From: Pegoplata infirma
Taxonomy: Eukaryota; Arthropoda; Insecta; Diptera; Anthomyiidae
Direction: 5' to 3'
Assembly (NCBI GenBank): GCA_963921195.1
Contig: OY992539.1
Coordinates: 157,665,307 to 157,729,306, forward strand
Length of the DNA stretch: 64,000 nt
The position numbers and the translations under genes are program-made. The notes below the pieces were generated by a model that did no database searches, was not told the origin of the DNA, and saw nothing but the letters and a program-made list of their open reading frames with translations. Within the stretch, counting starts at the first letter, position 1. The number at the start of each line of letters is the position of its first letter. Positions 10,675-22,315 of the stretch are shown one piece after another.

Positions 10675-11502
10675 TATACCCTACACCACACTGTGGTACA
10701 GGGTATAATGAGTTTGTGCTGATGTTTGTAACTACCCGAAATATTTGTCCTAGACCCACATTCAAGTATACCGATCGACTCAGAATCACTTTTTGAGTCG
10801 ATTTAGCGATGTCCATCCGTCCGTCTGCCCGTCCGTCTGTCCATGTAAACGGTGTAAACACGATTCAGGTCGTAATTTTTAACCAATTGACTTGAAATTT
10901 GAAACTTAAGCCTCTTTTCACCAAGGACGAAGCCTATTGAAATTGGAAAAAATCGGTTCATATTTAGACCTAGCCCCCATACAAAGGTCCTCTTTAGTTT
11001 TGGATCAAATGACTCTAAAAACCGTGCTATAATAGCTTACGTTTCGAAATTTGGCACGTAAACGTGTTTTGTCCTCACAAATCACCATTCCGAATTTTGA
11101 AGAAATCGGATCAGTTCTTCTTGTAGCCCCCATACAAACCACCTTCCCGATTTTCACATAAATCTCTCAAATTACATGAAAATAGAAAATATTTTATTAA
11201 AATTTTGTTTGTGTATGGTAAACGCGTACTTTAATAACCTTATCAAATCTGATTATCATCGCCCCCCCCCCCCCCCCCCTTGGGAAAATTTCTCCCGAAA
11301 TTCAGTTAAAGCGGTTTATTCTCAACAAAAAGTAGCATATTTCACTAAAATTTGATTTGTGAGTGTTTTTACACTTATTAAAGATTTGACAAAATATATA
11401 TCTAATCAGTCCATGTTTGAACTTGGGACCCATTTTTCGGGAAACTCTGGTGTAGGGTATTATATGATCGGTCTTTACCGACTATAATTTTCTTACTTGT
11501 TT
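10675..11502 (+). mobile_element. HINE-like repeat, variant F (TATACCCTACACC)
   Basis: Begins TATACCCTACACCACACTGT and ends 'tggtgtagggtat' plus the hairpin 'cggtctttaccg' and 'tttcttacttgttttt'. It has the gtccgtctgcccgtccg block. It is related in structure to the other copies but differs in sequence, so it is a separate subfamily. A run of about 18 C lies near 11262. Confidence 0.6.
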
Positions 11503-11639
11503 TTTTTTTCAACTAGTGACTTGCGCCTGCCTAAACCTATAAGTGAACTTTTGTCCTAACGACTTGAAAAAATCATAATCATAATCTGCTAACTATGCAC
11601 AAGTCATTATATAACAATTTGTTATTTAAATATTTGCAG

Positions 11640-12589
11640 GATTACAGAAAAAAGTGGTCATTTGAAATTGACATTTCTGCGCCGAGAATAATTTGCGTAG
11701 AAAATTTTCAGGAGAAAAATACATCTGTGTTTTTAATTGATTTCGGCAGATTTCAGCTTTTTAAAAATGAACGATCATGCAACGAGTTATCTGCAAACGA
11801 TGACAATCCTACAAATAAGGATAGTGATGAAGAACTGTTTATGACACCGTGCTCAACTCCTCCTGGATCAAGAATTAGTCGACTGGATTCGCCAGTAACA
11901 TCAACAACTGCAGCTGCAATAACAACATTGGGCTTCGACTCGTCAGCTTTTTCAAAGCTTGTGATAAACAGCGATACTGGTTTGGAAAGTGCGCTTTACG
12001 GTGAGATATATGATAAGTATATTATAAATCTAACGGACCTGCAGGTACTTGTATGTAAAACACGAGAATGTGGATACGCATGCTCGAAGTCATCTTCAAA
12101 TTTTCACTTATTGGATAAATTTAATATATCACTCCAGTTGGAGAGACGAATAATTTACACTTCCGATCCCGAATATCCTTCTATAACTTTGTTTGGAAAT
12201 TTACAAAGAATTCTGGCTCATGTCAATGAGCAAAAAATAACGGAATGTTTAAGAATTTTGAATCCACTTACGTTTGATTTATTTAAATCGACAAATCAAT
12301 ACGAAAAGAATTTAAGTAGCGACGAAAACGGTCTTGAAGACAGTAATGATCTTTTAGAAAGTTCAAATACGACAATATTTCAGTTTGTTATAGGGCAAAT
12401 GATTTTAGAAGTTCAGTCCAGAGAAAAGAGTATTGCGGAACTTCAAATTATTGGAGCAAAAGCAGGAATAACTAAAAAAACGGGAGAAATAAATATAAAT
12501 ATGTCTGTACATGGATTCTTACTTGTGGATGCTATTCAGTCGTTTGGACCAGACTTTGAGTTACTTATTGCGAGTCATCGTCATGTAGA
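11640..12589 (+). CDS. Vps13D: Vps13D-like exon (950 bp)
   Basis: Internal exon of a VPS13-family bridge-like lipid-transfer protein, which moves phospholipids along a long hydrophobic groove at organelle contact sites; VPS13D acts in mitochondrial and peroxisomal upkeep. It follows the acceptor 'tatttgcag' and ends at the donor GTAAGT (12590). The start is codon-phased (GAT) and two bases carry over. The first residues read DYRKKWSFEIDISAPRII; FLIDFGRF and FMTPCSTPPG follow, then LERRIIYTSDPEYPSITLFG, a segment I recall as characteristic of VPS13D rather than VPS13A/C. The methionine at 11595 lies before the splice site and is not the start. It corresponds to the N-terminal third of the very large protein; earlier exons lie upstream. 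Confidence 0.85.
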
Positions 12590-12662
12590 GTAAGTATTAA
12601 TGCTTTCTAAAAATTAGTTTTTAATATAAATAATCTTATTATTATTTTTGTACTGATCATAG

Positions 12663-12799
12663 AATGGATAGCATTTCTGGTAGCCTAAAGCAGAGTGAGC
12701 CGTGCTCTCCAATTTCACCTGGTTCACCTGATCCTAATGAATATCAAAGGCCAACAAGTCCTCATATCATTAACAAAGCAGTAAACGATTTGCAAATAG
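12663..12799 (+). CDS. Vps13D: Vps13D-like exon (137 bp)
   Basis: Joins the previous exon after a 73-bp intron (acceptor 'gatcatag'); the carried 'ga' plus 'a' makes the Glu codon. It encodes a serine/proline-rich linker (SEPCSPISPGSPDPNEYQ) and ends KAVNDLQI before the donor GTAATT at 12800. One base carries over, and the next exon at 18614 supplies the other two in phase. The linker is a likely flexible, phosphorylatable loop; that is inference from composition. Confidence 0.85.
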
Positions 12800-12869
12800 G
12801 TAATTTTTATTCAACAGCGCAAACTCCGATTTTTAAGAAGATAATTTACTTCTTATGTTAGCCGCTTTT

Positions 12870-13018
12870 TTTATTTTACAAATCATACACATACTACTAA
12901 TTTAACCTAACCAAAAACTAGTAAAAATGACATTCGTCTCGTTGTAGCGAATCAGACAAAAGCCACTGGTGGGAATCGAACCCATGCACAGTGATTCGTT
13001 GCGTTGCCAAAAATACAA
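12870..13018 (-). mobile_element. tRNA-derived SINE, - strand copy
   Basis: On the - strand there is a B box ('catgggttcgattcccacc') followed by a body 'cgctacaacgagacg', then 'tagtttttggttaggtt' and an AT-rich tail. The copy at 41149-41363 has the same body and tail in + orientation, which defines a SINE family. The A-box half is degenerate. Confidence 0.75.
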
Positions 13019-13048
13019 AAAAATAAACTGTCTTCAGTTTATTGTTTT

Positions 13049-13632
13049 TATACCCTCCACTCTAGTGATAGAGGGTATATATAAGTTTGTCATTCCGTCT
13101 GTAACTCATCGAAATATCGGTCTGGGACCCCATAAAGTATATATATTTATAATCCCCGATCGACATTCTAGCGATGTCCGTCTGTCTGTCTGAGGAAATG
13201 GTGATCACGGCCAAAATATTACACGGAGATGACTGAAACTTAACATATTTGTTGGAAGTTCTCCCAGTTTGGTATTGCATTTGAGCGATATCAGTTCAGC
13301 GGTTCAAAAGTTATGAACGAAAATGAAGGGACTCTCAAAAATTTTAGTACATTCAACATAACCTAAAAATACAAAATGCTTTAATTCGGCTGCTGGTTGA
13401 CATATGTTAACATAATTGAACATTAAATGGTATTAAAATAAGTACGAACATATTTTTTGACAAAAAAAAAAAGAAAAAAATCGCGGATTTTTTTTAACAA
13501 TTTTTTTTCGCGGAAATTTTTTTTTTCAAAAGTAATTTCCTTTTAAATAAAGTTTTTTGCAATAATCTTTTAGAAATTGTGGAGGGTATCACTACATTCG
13601 GCAAGGCCGAATTTAACTTTTTTACTTGTTTT
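13049..13632 (+). mobile_element. HINE-like repeat, variant E
   Basis: TATACCCTCCACTCTAGTGA at the start; 'gtggagggtatcac', the hairpin TTCGGCAAGGCCGAA and 'tttttacttgtttt' at the end. The body differs from copies A-C after the gtccgtctg block, so this is another subfamily. Confidence 0.65.
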
Positions 13633-13639
13633 CTCTTAG

Positions 13640-14169
13640 TACAGATCGAGCACGGACTCGAATTCTATTTGTTATATGGGTTCAAGTTAAAAAATTTAAA
13701 ATAAATTTCTAAAAATTATAGACATTTCTGGTATTCCTATACTGGTTTAAAACAGTTCCAGTTAACTCCTATCTGCAGTAGGATTTAAATGTCGGCTTGT
13801 TTCGCTAATAGTAACCGTTTTTCTTATGTGTGCATTTTTTATTAACGAGAATCAAACCTTGGATATTTTACCATTAACAATTCTGATTGGCAGAGACTTT
13901 AGTCTACACAACCACCGCATTGTTAGAATATGTTCAATTACCCATCTTGTGTAAAACTATTGGTTGGTTTGATTTACATATTAATAATTTCTGCAGATAG
14001 AAGTTTAGACGTTTACGGCAAAAATCAAATTCTATTTGACCAATTTCAATCTCACGTCACACAGTGTTGCGTCTTCATGTAAAGAGTGGCCAAAAATAGA
14101 AGGAGTTAAGTTAGAGCTTTAAAATTGGGAACACTTGTTAAGATCGATAAGATCAAGAAAAATTTTGAA
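13640..14169. repeat. Intronic sequence with a tRNA-like relic
   Basis: A - strand B-box-like motif ('ggtttgattctcg') lies near 13850, with a possible A-box-like part near 13915. This suggests an old tRNA-derived insertion. No gene is visible in the rest. Confidence 0.35.
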
Positions 14170-14940
14170 TTTGGTAATTATCCGCCCAAGGATTCGTATC
14201 CTTCCCATATATCCTGAAATTAAAATATGGCATAAAATGAATACTAAAACTTCAATCTTCATGTTATTTATTGTAGTTATTACATATAATGCCATTAATT
14301 ATTCAACTAAATTTTGTGCAATTTGGAGCAAGGATACGCCTCACTCAAAAATGTCCTTTTTAAAATAACGTTCAGAAAAAGGGTAAAAATTTAAGTTATT
14401 TCATGAAATTTTGAAAATCCAACTGTTATAATATGCCCAATGTATTTACCAAAATTTGTGGAAATCGGAACAAGGATACGCCCTCCTCGAAAATGTCCTT
14501 TTTTAAAAAAGTGAAGAAAAAGTGTAAAATTAAAATCCCTTCATAAATTTTTGCATCCGCAACACTTAGAATATACCTCAAATCTTAATCAAATGAAAAA
14601 ATTGAAGCAAGGATATAATTTATAAATTTAAAATGTCCTTAAAAAATTAAAAAAAAAAGTTTAAAAAATCCTTCGTACTTCATGAAATTCCTTTCTGATA
14701 ATGTTGAAAAAACCTTATTTTAGTATAATTGAAGCAAGGATTTTCCTTAACCTATCCTTAGGATATTCTTAGCTAATAAATATCCTTTTTATAAAGACTC
14801 AAGAAAATTCAGGGAAATCCTTTGACCTTAAAACTATCAATAATACACAACACTTTTTGCACGTAGTATTTACAATACGTTTAATATTGTTTTAGGTTTG
14901 AGCAGGGATATGCCTATCTTAAAAAGACCTTTATAAAATA
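14170..14940 (+). repeat. Degenerate tandem repeat, ~140-150 bp period
   Basis: 'gcaaggatacgcc' followed about 20 bp later by 'aaaatgtcctttttaaa' recurs near 14328, 14470 and 14605, with weaker copies near 14171, 14731 and 14888. The spacing and shared order indicate four to six old tandem units. There are no coding signals. Confidence 0.55.
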
Positions 14941-15950
14941 AGTAAGTATAAGTAAAAATATAATACAACGTAATTCCTTAACAAAATCTTACTTAATAAA
15001 AGTCTGCATCTGTTAATGTACAACTTGTGTCTAGCCAAGCATCTAATTTGTGCAGGCCTGGATGACAAATAATGGTTCTTGGACCAATTTAAATAAAATT
15101 TAATCGACCGATTCATTTTGCATTCTGATTTATTATATGTGTTCCATAACCATTTTTTGCACAACATTTCAAATTATCAAGGACAACTGCTGCATCTTGG
15201 TGTTTTACTTTAAGCCGTTCGTTAAAAAAATTTACAAATTAATATTCGGGTTCCCACAAAAAAAAAAAATTGATTAAAAAAAAAAAGTGGAAAAACGTGG
15301 ACGAGTTCTTTTGTTATTTTTAATCTACATACTTATACCAATATTTTCTGCAAAGAACTAAGCGCGCCAATGAGGGCCACAAAAGTAGCTGACTATCAAA
15401 TATGAAATTTGCAAAATAAATTAGTATTTTCTTTGGAACTCACTTTATAACAGCGTTACTTGCCATATGATTAACTTATGTCAACCAAAACAGCATTATC
15501 ATACAAGCAACATATCTAACTTTAAACTTCATTACCAATAAGGTCGAATTTTAAATGCAATATAATTATTTAACCGTTACAAGTACATGTGGATTTCAAA
15601 GATTTTAAAGCCAAAATATGATATATTTCAAAAAGTTCAACTTTAGAGACATGTAACTTAAAAACTATTAAAGATCTATAAACTGTTTTGGGTTGGTTTT
15701 ATTTATGATGTTTTCTTAAAATTAAATTCATATAACCTGAAGTTTTAAGACATTTAGTTTGACCATTTATGGCCAAGGTCACAACAGTGTGCGTCATACC
15801 TTCAACCTGAAAAAAAAAATCCTGCCTTATACCTAAGACAAATAATTATATGTGCATTTTTTTATATTGAGATATAGGAAAGAACAGAAATTATTTTTTC
15901 ATGTATAAAGAGCAAATATAAATTGATGAATTGAAACACTTTTAATCAAG
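14941..15950. other. Intronic stretch, nothing recognised
   Basis: AT-rich single-copy-looking sequence. A 78-codon - strand frame (14931-15167) has no recognisable motif. I see no repeat end, RNA or exon here. Confidence 0.5.
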
Positions 15951-15959
15951 TTTTAATAT

Positions 15960-16181
15960 TCAATGTCTTTATTTGTCTAATGCCGAAAATATAATGCACC
16001 GGATATGCTAATCCAAACTTGGTTGCATTTTTTTATAAACATCTGTTCAATAACACAGATTTGTTACTTAAAGATAAGAGTAGCTAGATAATAACACAGA
16101 GTTGCAATCTTAAATTAAGAGTAGCTAGATGACAGATCACTACAATCTCGGCCGATCTGACAATACAATCGACCTCGATTG
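15960..16181 (-). repeat. Probable 3' LTR/UTR of the Ty3/gypsy remnant
   Basis: It lies directly after the stop of the integrase frame on the - strand. It has duplicated lines ('agagtagctagat' twice) and, at about 15968-15976, AATAAAGAC, a likely polyadenylation signal. No second LTR or target duplication is visible, so the outer limit is uncertain. Confidence 0.4.
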
Positions 16182-16766
16182 TCAATCTTGTTCCAAAAGA
16201 TCTTCATCTAAAAACTCATAATCTTCATATTCACTAGTGTTGCCTTCAGAGTTCCATACGACATTATCATAATCCCTAGGTTCCAACCATTTTCTTAAGC
16301 GACTAGAATCAACTGTGCCTTTATACGGCATTTGTGTAATTTGACAATTTTCTACATAAGATATTTCATAACGATCATTACCCAACTGTTTCCGAATCAC
16401 ATATGGCCCACGATATTTTGGTATTAATTTTTTGTTTACACCAGCCGATGTGTCGACATTCTTTAAGACTACTAGGTCTCCCACCGCGAATAACTTGGCT
16501 GGTTTGTGACGCTCATTAAAATATTTCAGGTTGTTTGATTGAGACTTCTCAATGGATTCTGATGCTTCTTCCCTAATTAAACTCAGATCTTTTCTTTCAG
16601 TGTACATATCCTGCAAATGTTCTGTCAGTTCATCGACTATTTCGCCCCTTTGTTCTACTCCAAACAACAACCTACTTGGTGAATGCCCTGTTGCACTGTG
16701 AACTGTATTATTAATAGCAAATTCTACCTTTGTCAGTTTATCGACCCAATCGGAGTGTTCCAGCAA
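16182..16766 (-). pseudogene. Ty3/gypsy integrase C-terminal fragment
   Basis: An open frame of about 194 codons that covers the end of a Ty3/gypsy pol polyprotein: the end of the integrase core (WVDKLTKVEFAINNTVHSAT, SPSRLLFG), then the GPY/F module (KYRGPYVIRKQLGNDRYEI), which helps integrase bind DNA and multimerise, and an acidic tail. The 5' end is lost abruptly near 16770, so gag, protease, RT and RNase H are absent. It lies antisense in a Vps13D intron. The methionine at the annotated start is internal to the parent protein. Confidence 0.85.
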
Positions 16767-16849
16767 TATAATGCTAATGAAATCGTCAATTAATTAGGCC
16801 ATTTATTTAAATAGTCCCATGTAAAGCCATGTAAGCCTTTATTACTCAC

Positions 16850-18130
16850 TAGCTATACCCGGTCCGCGTTGCTGGCCCTAAGAAAAAACTGTTTTATATT
16901 GCATCTTAATTCAAATATAGTGTCGGACAAAATTAAAGCACGGGTCCGGGTCCAGCAAGTAACCTTTGGTCCCACCCTTGGTTAGCAGACATAACGTTAA
17001 TAAAGGAGCGTGTCATTTAACGCATTTTTATCAAATCGTGATAGTCCATTCCATTCTGCATCCTCGATTAGTACTATGTGTGCTGCAAATTTCGTTGACA
17101 TCAGTTTTGCCGGTTTTGTGTGATTGAAAAAAGAGGAGGAAATAACTCTTTATTTATGAAAAACGCGAATGACATTTGCCGCTCGGTTAGTTCTATCAGT
17201 AGTGGCAGATTCGGCTTATCCGTTTTTGCCTGATTTCAAAACAGGCGGATATAACGTTCAGTATAAAACAAAGGGTCGTGGCGATTTACGCCTCTTTGTT
17301 TAATTGTGGTCAGTATAGTACAAAGGTCGTTGCAATTTTGATCCCTTTTTCCAATAACGATCTTATATGGCCTACATATGCACTTGGTTAGCACTGTATG
17401 TAGTGAAAATGTCAAAAGAATCGGTTAAGCTGTTTTTGCGTGATTGCGAAACAGGCAGACAACGTCCAGTATAGTACAAAGGGGCGTGTCATTTTACGCC
17501 CCTTTTCCAATCGTAGTATAACATGGCCTATAGTTCCGCAATCGGTTAACAATATCAGTGCTGAAAATTTAATTAAAATCGAATCAACAGTTTTTGCGTT
17601 ATTGCGGAGCATGCAGAAATAACATTTAATTCAATACTAAGGGGCATGGCATTTTACGCCCATTTGTCCGATCATGCTCTAATTTGGCACATAGTTAGTG
17701 CTTGGTTAGCAATATCGTTGGTTTAAATTTCATTAAAATCGGTCCACCCGTTTTTATATATAGATGTCATTAGTGGTGCAATGTAAAAATTCGATTTTGC
17801 CAACCCCTCCGCCCACACGCAAAAAATCATGGAATTTTACGCCCATTTGTCCGATCACGCTCTTATTTGGCATATAGTTAGTACTCGATTAGTGCTATCT
17901 TTGGTTTAAATTTCATCAAAACCGCTCCATCCGTTTTTTATATATAGATGTCATTAGTGGTGCAATGTAAAAATTCGATTTTGCCACGCCCCTCCGCCCA
18001 CATGGAAACAATCAAAAATCTGACTGCACAGTGTTACTATCTAGGCTATTCTGAAAATTCCCTGAAAATTTCATCAAGATCGGTCCAGCCGTTTTCCACT
18101 CCATACGGAACATACATACATACCCACATA
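16850..18130. repeat. Repeat of ~180-bp modules ('cattttacgcccattt')
   Basis: At least four related modules share 'gtcattttacgcccatttg', 'ttggcatatagttagt', 'aatttcattaaaatcgg' and 'ccgtttttatatatagatg'. They lie at about 17020, 17470, 17645 and 17825. The block starts near 'agctatacccggtccgcgttg' and ends near 'cggtccagccgttttccac', phrases common in old insect interspersed repeats. I cannot assign the superfamily. Confidence 0.55.
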
Positions 18131-18149
18131 ATTTTTTTAAAAATGTTAG

Positions 18150-18424
18150 TCATTATTTTGCGGAAAGGGTGGGGATCTTGTCCACATGCGTCTAGGGGAT
18201 GGAGTTTGTAGTCCCTATGCCCGGTCGAAGGCTGGTTACGCAGAAAAAGTTTTTTGTTCAACTTTCTTAAAATTTTTAAAAATTTGAAATACACGAAATT
18301 AAACGTTTAAATCCTGCAACACAAAAAAAAAATATTTACCGAAGAGGGTGGGGGATCCTGTCCACAGGTGTCTAAGGGATGGAGTTTGTAATTCTTAAGC
18401 CCGGCCGAAGGCCTGCTATGCAGA
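18150..18424. repeat. Tandem pair 'gggatggagtttgta'
   Basis: Two units of about 185 bp, near 18165 and 18350, share 'gggtgggg.atc.tgtccaca', 'ggatggagtttgta' and 'gcccggtcgaaggc'. Non-coding. Confidence 0.6.
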
Positions 18425-18545
18425 ACATGCAAAAACGAATCGATGCTATTTTAACGCAAATTTCATGATTCGGAAAGATAATTTTTCGATATCGTTTTTA
18501 GACTGTCGACAAAAAATATGCATTTACATGTAAATCGCAGACCTT
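18425..18545. repeat. End of a hAT family with TATGCA-rich arms
   Basis: 'cgaatcgatgctattttaac ... gattcggaaagataat ... tagactgtcgacaaaaaa' matches the right ends of the elements at 19923-22713 and 27400-27900. Its left end is not visible. Confidence 0.55.
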
Positions 18546-18613
18546 GCAATAACATTTGAATTTGTAAAAAAATATTATATATATATATGTTTTTCTATTT
18601 ACTTAAAAACTAG

Positions 18614-18739
18614 GAAAGGGCTATGAATTTGACGCTGATGATGCGTTAATTACAATAGATATAAATGTCATAGAAGCTTCGGCTGGCGTGGAACCAATAC
18701 AAATAGCAAATATAACCTTTAATAACTTGGATGTTATTG
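18614..18739 (+). CDS. Vps13D: Vps13D-like exon (126 bp)
   Basis: Acceptor 'aaaactag' and donor GTATGA at 18740. The two first bases complete the Gly codon left open by the exon ending at 12799, and the frame then reads KGYEFDADDALITIDINVIE and ends NNLDVI. One base carries over. The 'LDVI' segment just before the next exon fits the VPS13 repeat region, built from beta-strand repeats of the lipid groove. The 5.8-kb intron before it is filled with repeats. Confidence 0.85.
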
Positions 18740-18810
18740 GTATGAATCTAAATTGTTATTTATTTAATTTAAATAATTGAAAATCTAATTAAATAACTAT
18801 AATTTTATAG

Positions 18811-19432
18811 CCAATCAAGAAACAATTGTGGAACTTCTGGGATTTGGAAAGCGTATTCTAGACAGCTATAAAATGTTTAGCAACAATTTCACAAAAGATG
18901 GCAAAACTAAAACAACTTTAGAAAACCCAGAAATTTTTGGTATAGAAGAAATGAGAACGGAAATCAGTTTCGATTTCCATCGTTTAAATATTTTAGTGTT
19001 GCGAAGGACTAGAATAGACAATGCTAATATTGGTCGTAAAGTTGGAACCCTCACAATGAGTGAGGCCAAAATTCACGCAACGCTAGGCAAGGAGGTATGT
19101 GTAGCGGGAGCTTTAGGTGGAATACAAATTATTGATATTACACCTGAGGGTTTCAACCACCAACGTATATTTTCTGTTGGTAAAGATCCTTTAACAGACC
19201 CACCACACCTTTACAAAAACGATGTCTTGTATACACTTACGAACGAAATGTATGGTATGGATATTGACGATGCTGAATATCAATACACAAATGCATTATG
19301 TTTTAAAATCAAACAACTTACAAATTCAACAGTTACCGTTAAGGTACGAATGGCTTCCGTTTGGTATATTCATTGCCCTAGATTCATCGAAGAAATTTAT
19401 TTGTGTGTTAAAGAATTCAAACAATATTTCAA
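18811..19432 (+). CDS. Vps13D: Vps13D-like exon (622 bp)
   Basis: Follows a 71-bp intron (acceptor 'attttatag'). The frame reads ANQETIVELLGFGKRI, later GKEVCVAGALGGIQIIDITP and KVRMASVWYIHCPRFIEEIY, and ends KQYFK at the donor GTAAGT (19433). The 'GGIQIIDITPEG' and 'VRMASVWYIHCPRF' stretches resemble the extended-chorein groove repeats of VPS13D as I recall them. The frame is intact without stops. Two bases carry over to the exon at 26663. Confidence 0.87.
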
Positions 19433-19449
19433 GTAAGTATTTACATTTA

Positions 19450-19922
19450 GTAGCATACTAATGGCGTTTTCTTTTCTGTCAAAAAATGTCACATTTTACC
19501 GTCCCTTCAAAAAAATTGATTTTTTTTGTTCTTTTCTAAAAAACTGGCAACACTTTAAAAATTTATTATGTTTTTTTCTAAAAATGTTCACGCAAAAAAA
19601 TCTGTGTCGGAGTGAGCAAAAATCTGACATAATTTAACTAAAAATATGCTAAAACTACAAATTACTAGTTTTCGTAATTTTCTCCAGTGACTGTTGCCTA
19701 CGCTTTTTCTTAAAGTGAAGGGTGCGCTATAGTTTCACGAATTTGTTTATCAATATAACAAACACACAAATTTTTAATTTAAAGAAGCTATTAAACCCTA
19801 TGGGTCTCTTCGGTATGGAGGCATACTCACTTTGTCATTCCATTTGTTACTCATCAAAACGTAGGTCTGGAATTCCATTGGATCTGCTAAATAAATGAGT
19901 TCGTAGGTTTTAATTTTATAAC
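19450..19922. repeat. Intronic repeat debris
   Basis: 'taatggcgttttcttttctg' at 19459 matches the left end of the element near 4799. A partial HINE-like line ('ggcatactcactttgtcattcc', about 19822) follows. No gene. Confidence 0.5.
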
Positions 19923-20617
19923 TAGGGTTCGGACTTTTATGCAGTTAAAATCGCGTTTTATGCGCATAAAACATGCACCAAAAATACAAAAATATGCGCT
20001 AAAAATTTAAAAAATATGCACTTAAAAATTTTTTAAAACATTTATTAATAAGAAAAAATTAAAAAAAAAAAACAAGAAAAAAAAAACAGAAAAGAACATA
20101 AAAAACGTAAAAACTCAGTTTTGTAAACGAAAATAAGAGACAATAAACACAAAAGTTGAAGTTAAAATAAAGTAAAACACAAAATTATAAAAGTAAAACA
20201 AAATAGCTTGTCATGGATCCATGTTAAATTGATTTGAGCTACTTTCATGGTACGAAATAAGAGGTTGAGATAACTTCTCCGCATTTTTGTCTACTAAACT
20301 TTTGTTTTTTTTTTTGGACTTTTTAAATGTTGACCAACTTGGGATTTTCTCTCAAAAGCTACTCCTTTGAGGCACACATCAAAAAAAGAATGTTTCCGTC
20401 TGTTTTGAATACAGCACCGTTGTCAAAGATAGAGTTTGTTTTTAAATTTTTTAAAAACTGGGCTAATGAGGCGTGGTTAAATATTGGAAAAATTGTCGAA
20501 ATGCACCACAATCGCAAAAATTAACATTCATGTATATTTTTTTATGGGCTTCCTACTAAAATTTTTTATTTCGGAAAATTTTCAGAAAGTTTTATTTTTT
20601 TTAATAAAGTCAGTTTA

Positions 20618-20995
20618 TCAAAAATCCGGCCACATTTTTTTTTAAGTTTAGATGTTTGTCTATTTACAGAAAAATATTCAGGAGGGCATTTTTCGTATTT
20701 TCGAGAAAATAGCATTTGAATATTAGATTTCATAAAAATTATGTAATTCACTTGTATTTTATTGTGTCAACACCGCGTATGAGTAACGAAAATTCATTGG
20801 CTTCGCAAATAGTCGTTACTCATACGCCGTTTGGACACAATAAAATACAAGAAAATTATAGAATTTTTCTGAAATACAATATCCAAATGCGTTTTTCTCG
20901 AAAAATACGAAAAATGACCTGCTGATTTTTTTATGTGGATAGACAAACATCTAATCTAAAAAAACAATTTTAAAAAAATGTGGCCGGATTTTTGA
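20618..20995. mobile_element. Foldback MITE, TTA duplication (PIF/Harbinger-like)
   Basis: 378-bp palindrome with ends TCAAAAATCCGGCCACATTT and its complement. The centre is near 'gtatgagtaacgaaaattc ... cgttactcatac'. TTA flanks at 20615-20617 and 20996-20998. A TTA duplication is the usual PIF/Harbinger target. Frames read in it are mirror artefacts. Confidence 0.8.
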
Positions 20996-22224
20996 TTAAT
21001 TGTTAAGGGGACAAAAAGGGGTAAAATTTCGAATACAGGATCCTTTGATAAAAAAAAACGTCTGAAAAAAAGTACTTGTTGTAAATTTTATTTCTAAGGA
21101 TCGTAAAATTGGTAAAAAAGTGTACTTTTTGGGCTTTTCTTGAAATTTGTAATGAAGGATCCTTTGGTAAAAAAAAACATTCCACAAAAATTGCTTTTAT
21201 GTGTATATATTTGGGCGTCCCGAAAATTATAATCTTTCGAATTTCGTGTCAGAATACCTGCCAATGGCCACTGAAGAGCTGATTGTGTGAAAATGTATAA
21301 GGAAATTTAGAAAGAGCGTCTTTAGTCTGCAACCAGAGAAAAAATAAAATTTTTTGATAAAAAAATTCATGCCCGAATTTTTTGACTAAATCCAGCCAAA
21401 TCATTTTGGATTATTTTTAATACAAAAGTGTGGGGTTACTAAGATGAAAATTTAAATTTTATTTTAAATTTAAATTACTTTTACAGGAAAAAAGGAAAGA
21501 GAAATTCCAAATAAGTTAAATGAATCGTAGGCCAATATAATATATTTTAAAATCGTTATAAAAACAGTGTATTTCATAGAAAATGATTAATCGTAATCGC
21601 ATGATTTTTTTTTTGTCGATTACGATTACGATTAATTGGTGCGATTAATCGCGATTATGATTACGATTTTAATCGTTGTGCAAACTCTAGTCAAAGATTT
21701 TCTTTCGGATTTTTTTCTGAAAAAAGGTACTATGTATTTATTTATTTGAGCAAATATGCTTTTTAAATTTAACATACTTACGTTTAGATTAATATTCTTT
21801 ATTTTTTAGAAAAATAAATTTTTCTTTCACACCTTTCTCAATTCAAACCATATATAACATGATTAAAAAATTATAATACATAATTATAATTAGAGCCTGA
21901 GCTCAACTGTCTTTACAGAAAAAACAAATATTTGAAAAATAACGACTTTAAGTCGGCCTAAGTGGTAACATAGTATCTTTGGAAAATGGCAACACCTAAC
22001 ATTTGTGTCTACAAAATATAGACCATGTTCTGGCAAGGTTGCAAAATAAGTACTTAGATCAAAGTTAATGAAGGAGAGGAGGACGAATGATGATTACTAA
22101 AAAATTGAATTTATTCACCATAATGCAATTTCACCTTCTTCTGTACGAAAATACAACAGCAACAACCACACAGGAATTGAAAAACCATGATTTAGTTGAT
22201 ACTTGCTTAACAGCCAACTTAGCG

Positions 22225-22315
22225 TATCGGTCTAGAGTGATCGTACCTAAGAGGCAGTTAATAGCAAAAACATTACAGATCATGGGTTCAATCCCTGGCG
22301 ACTGCGATCTGTTAA
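22225..22315 (+). repeat. tRNA-like (SINE) relic
   Basis: B-box-like 'catgggttcaatccctggcg', preceded about 40 bp upstream by a weak A-box-like 'cctaagaggcagttaat'. The clover-leaf is not complete. Confidence 0.4.

Noticed and set aside
11595..11639. Methionine at 11595 as the start of the 332-codon frame
   Set aside because: A splice acceptor ends at 11639 and the family similarity begins with the codon after it.
12800..12861. Continuation of the 12664 frame to 12861
   Set aside because: The donor GTAATT at 12800 and the in-phase exon at 18614 show that it is intron.
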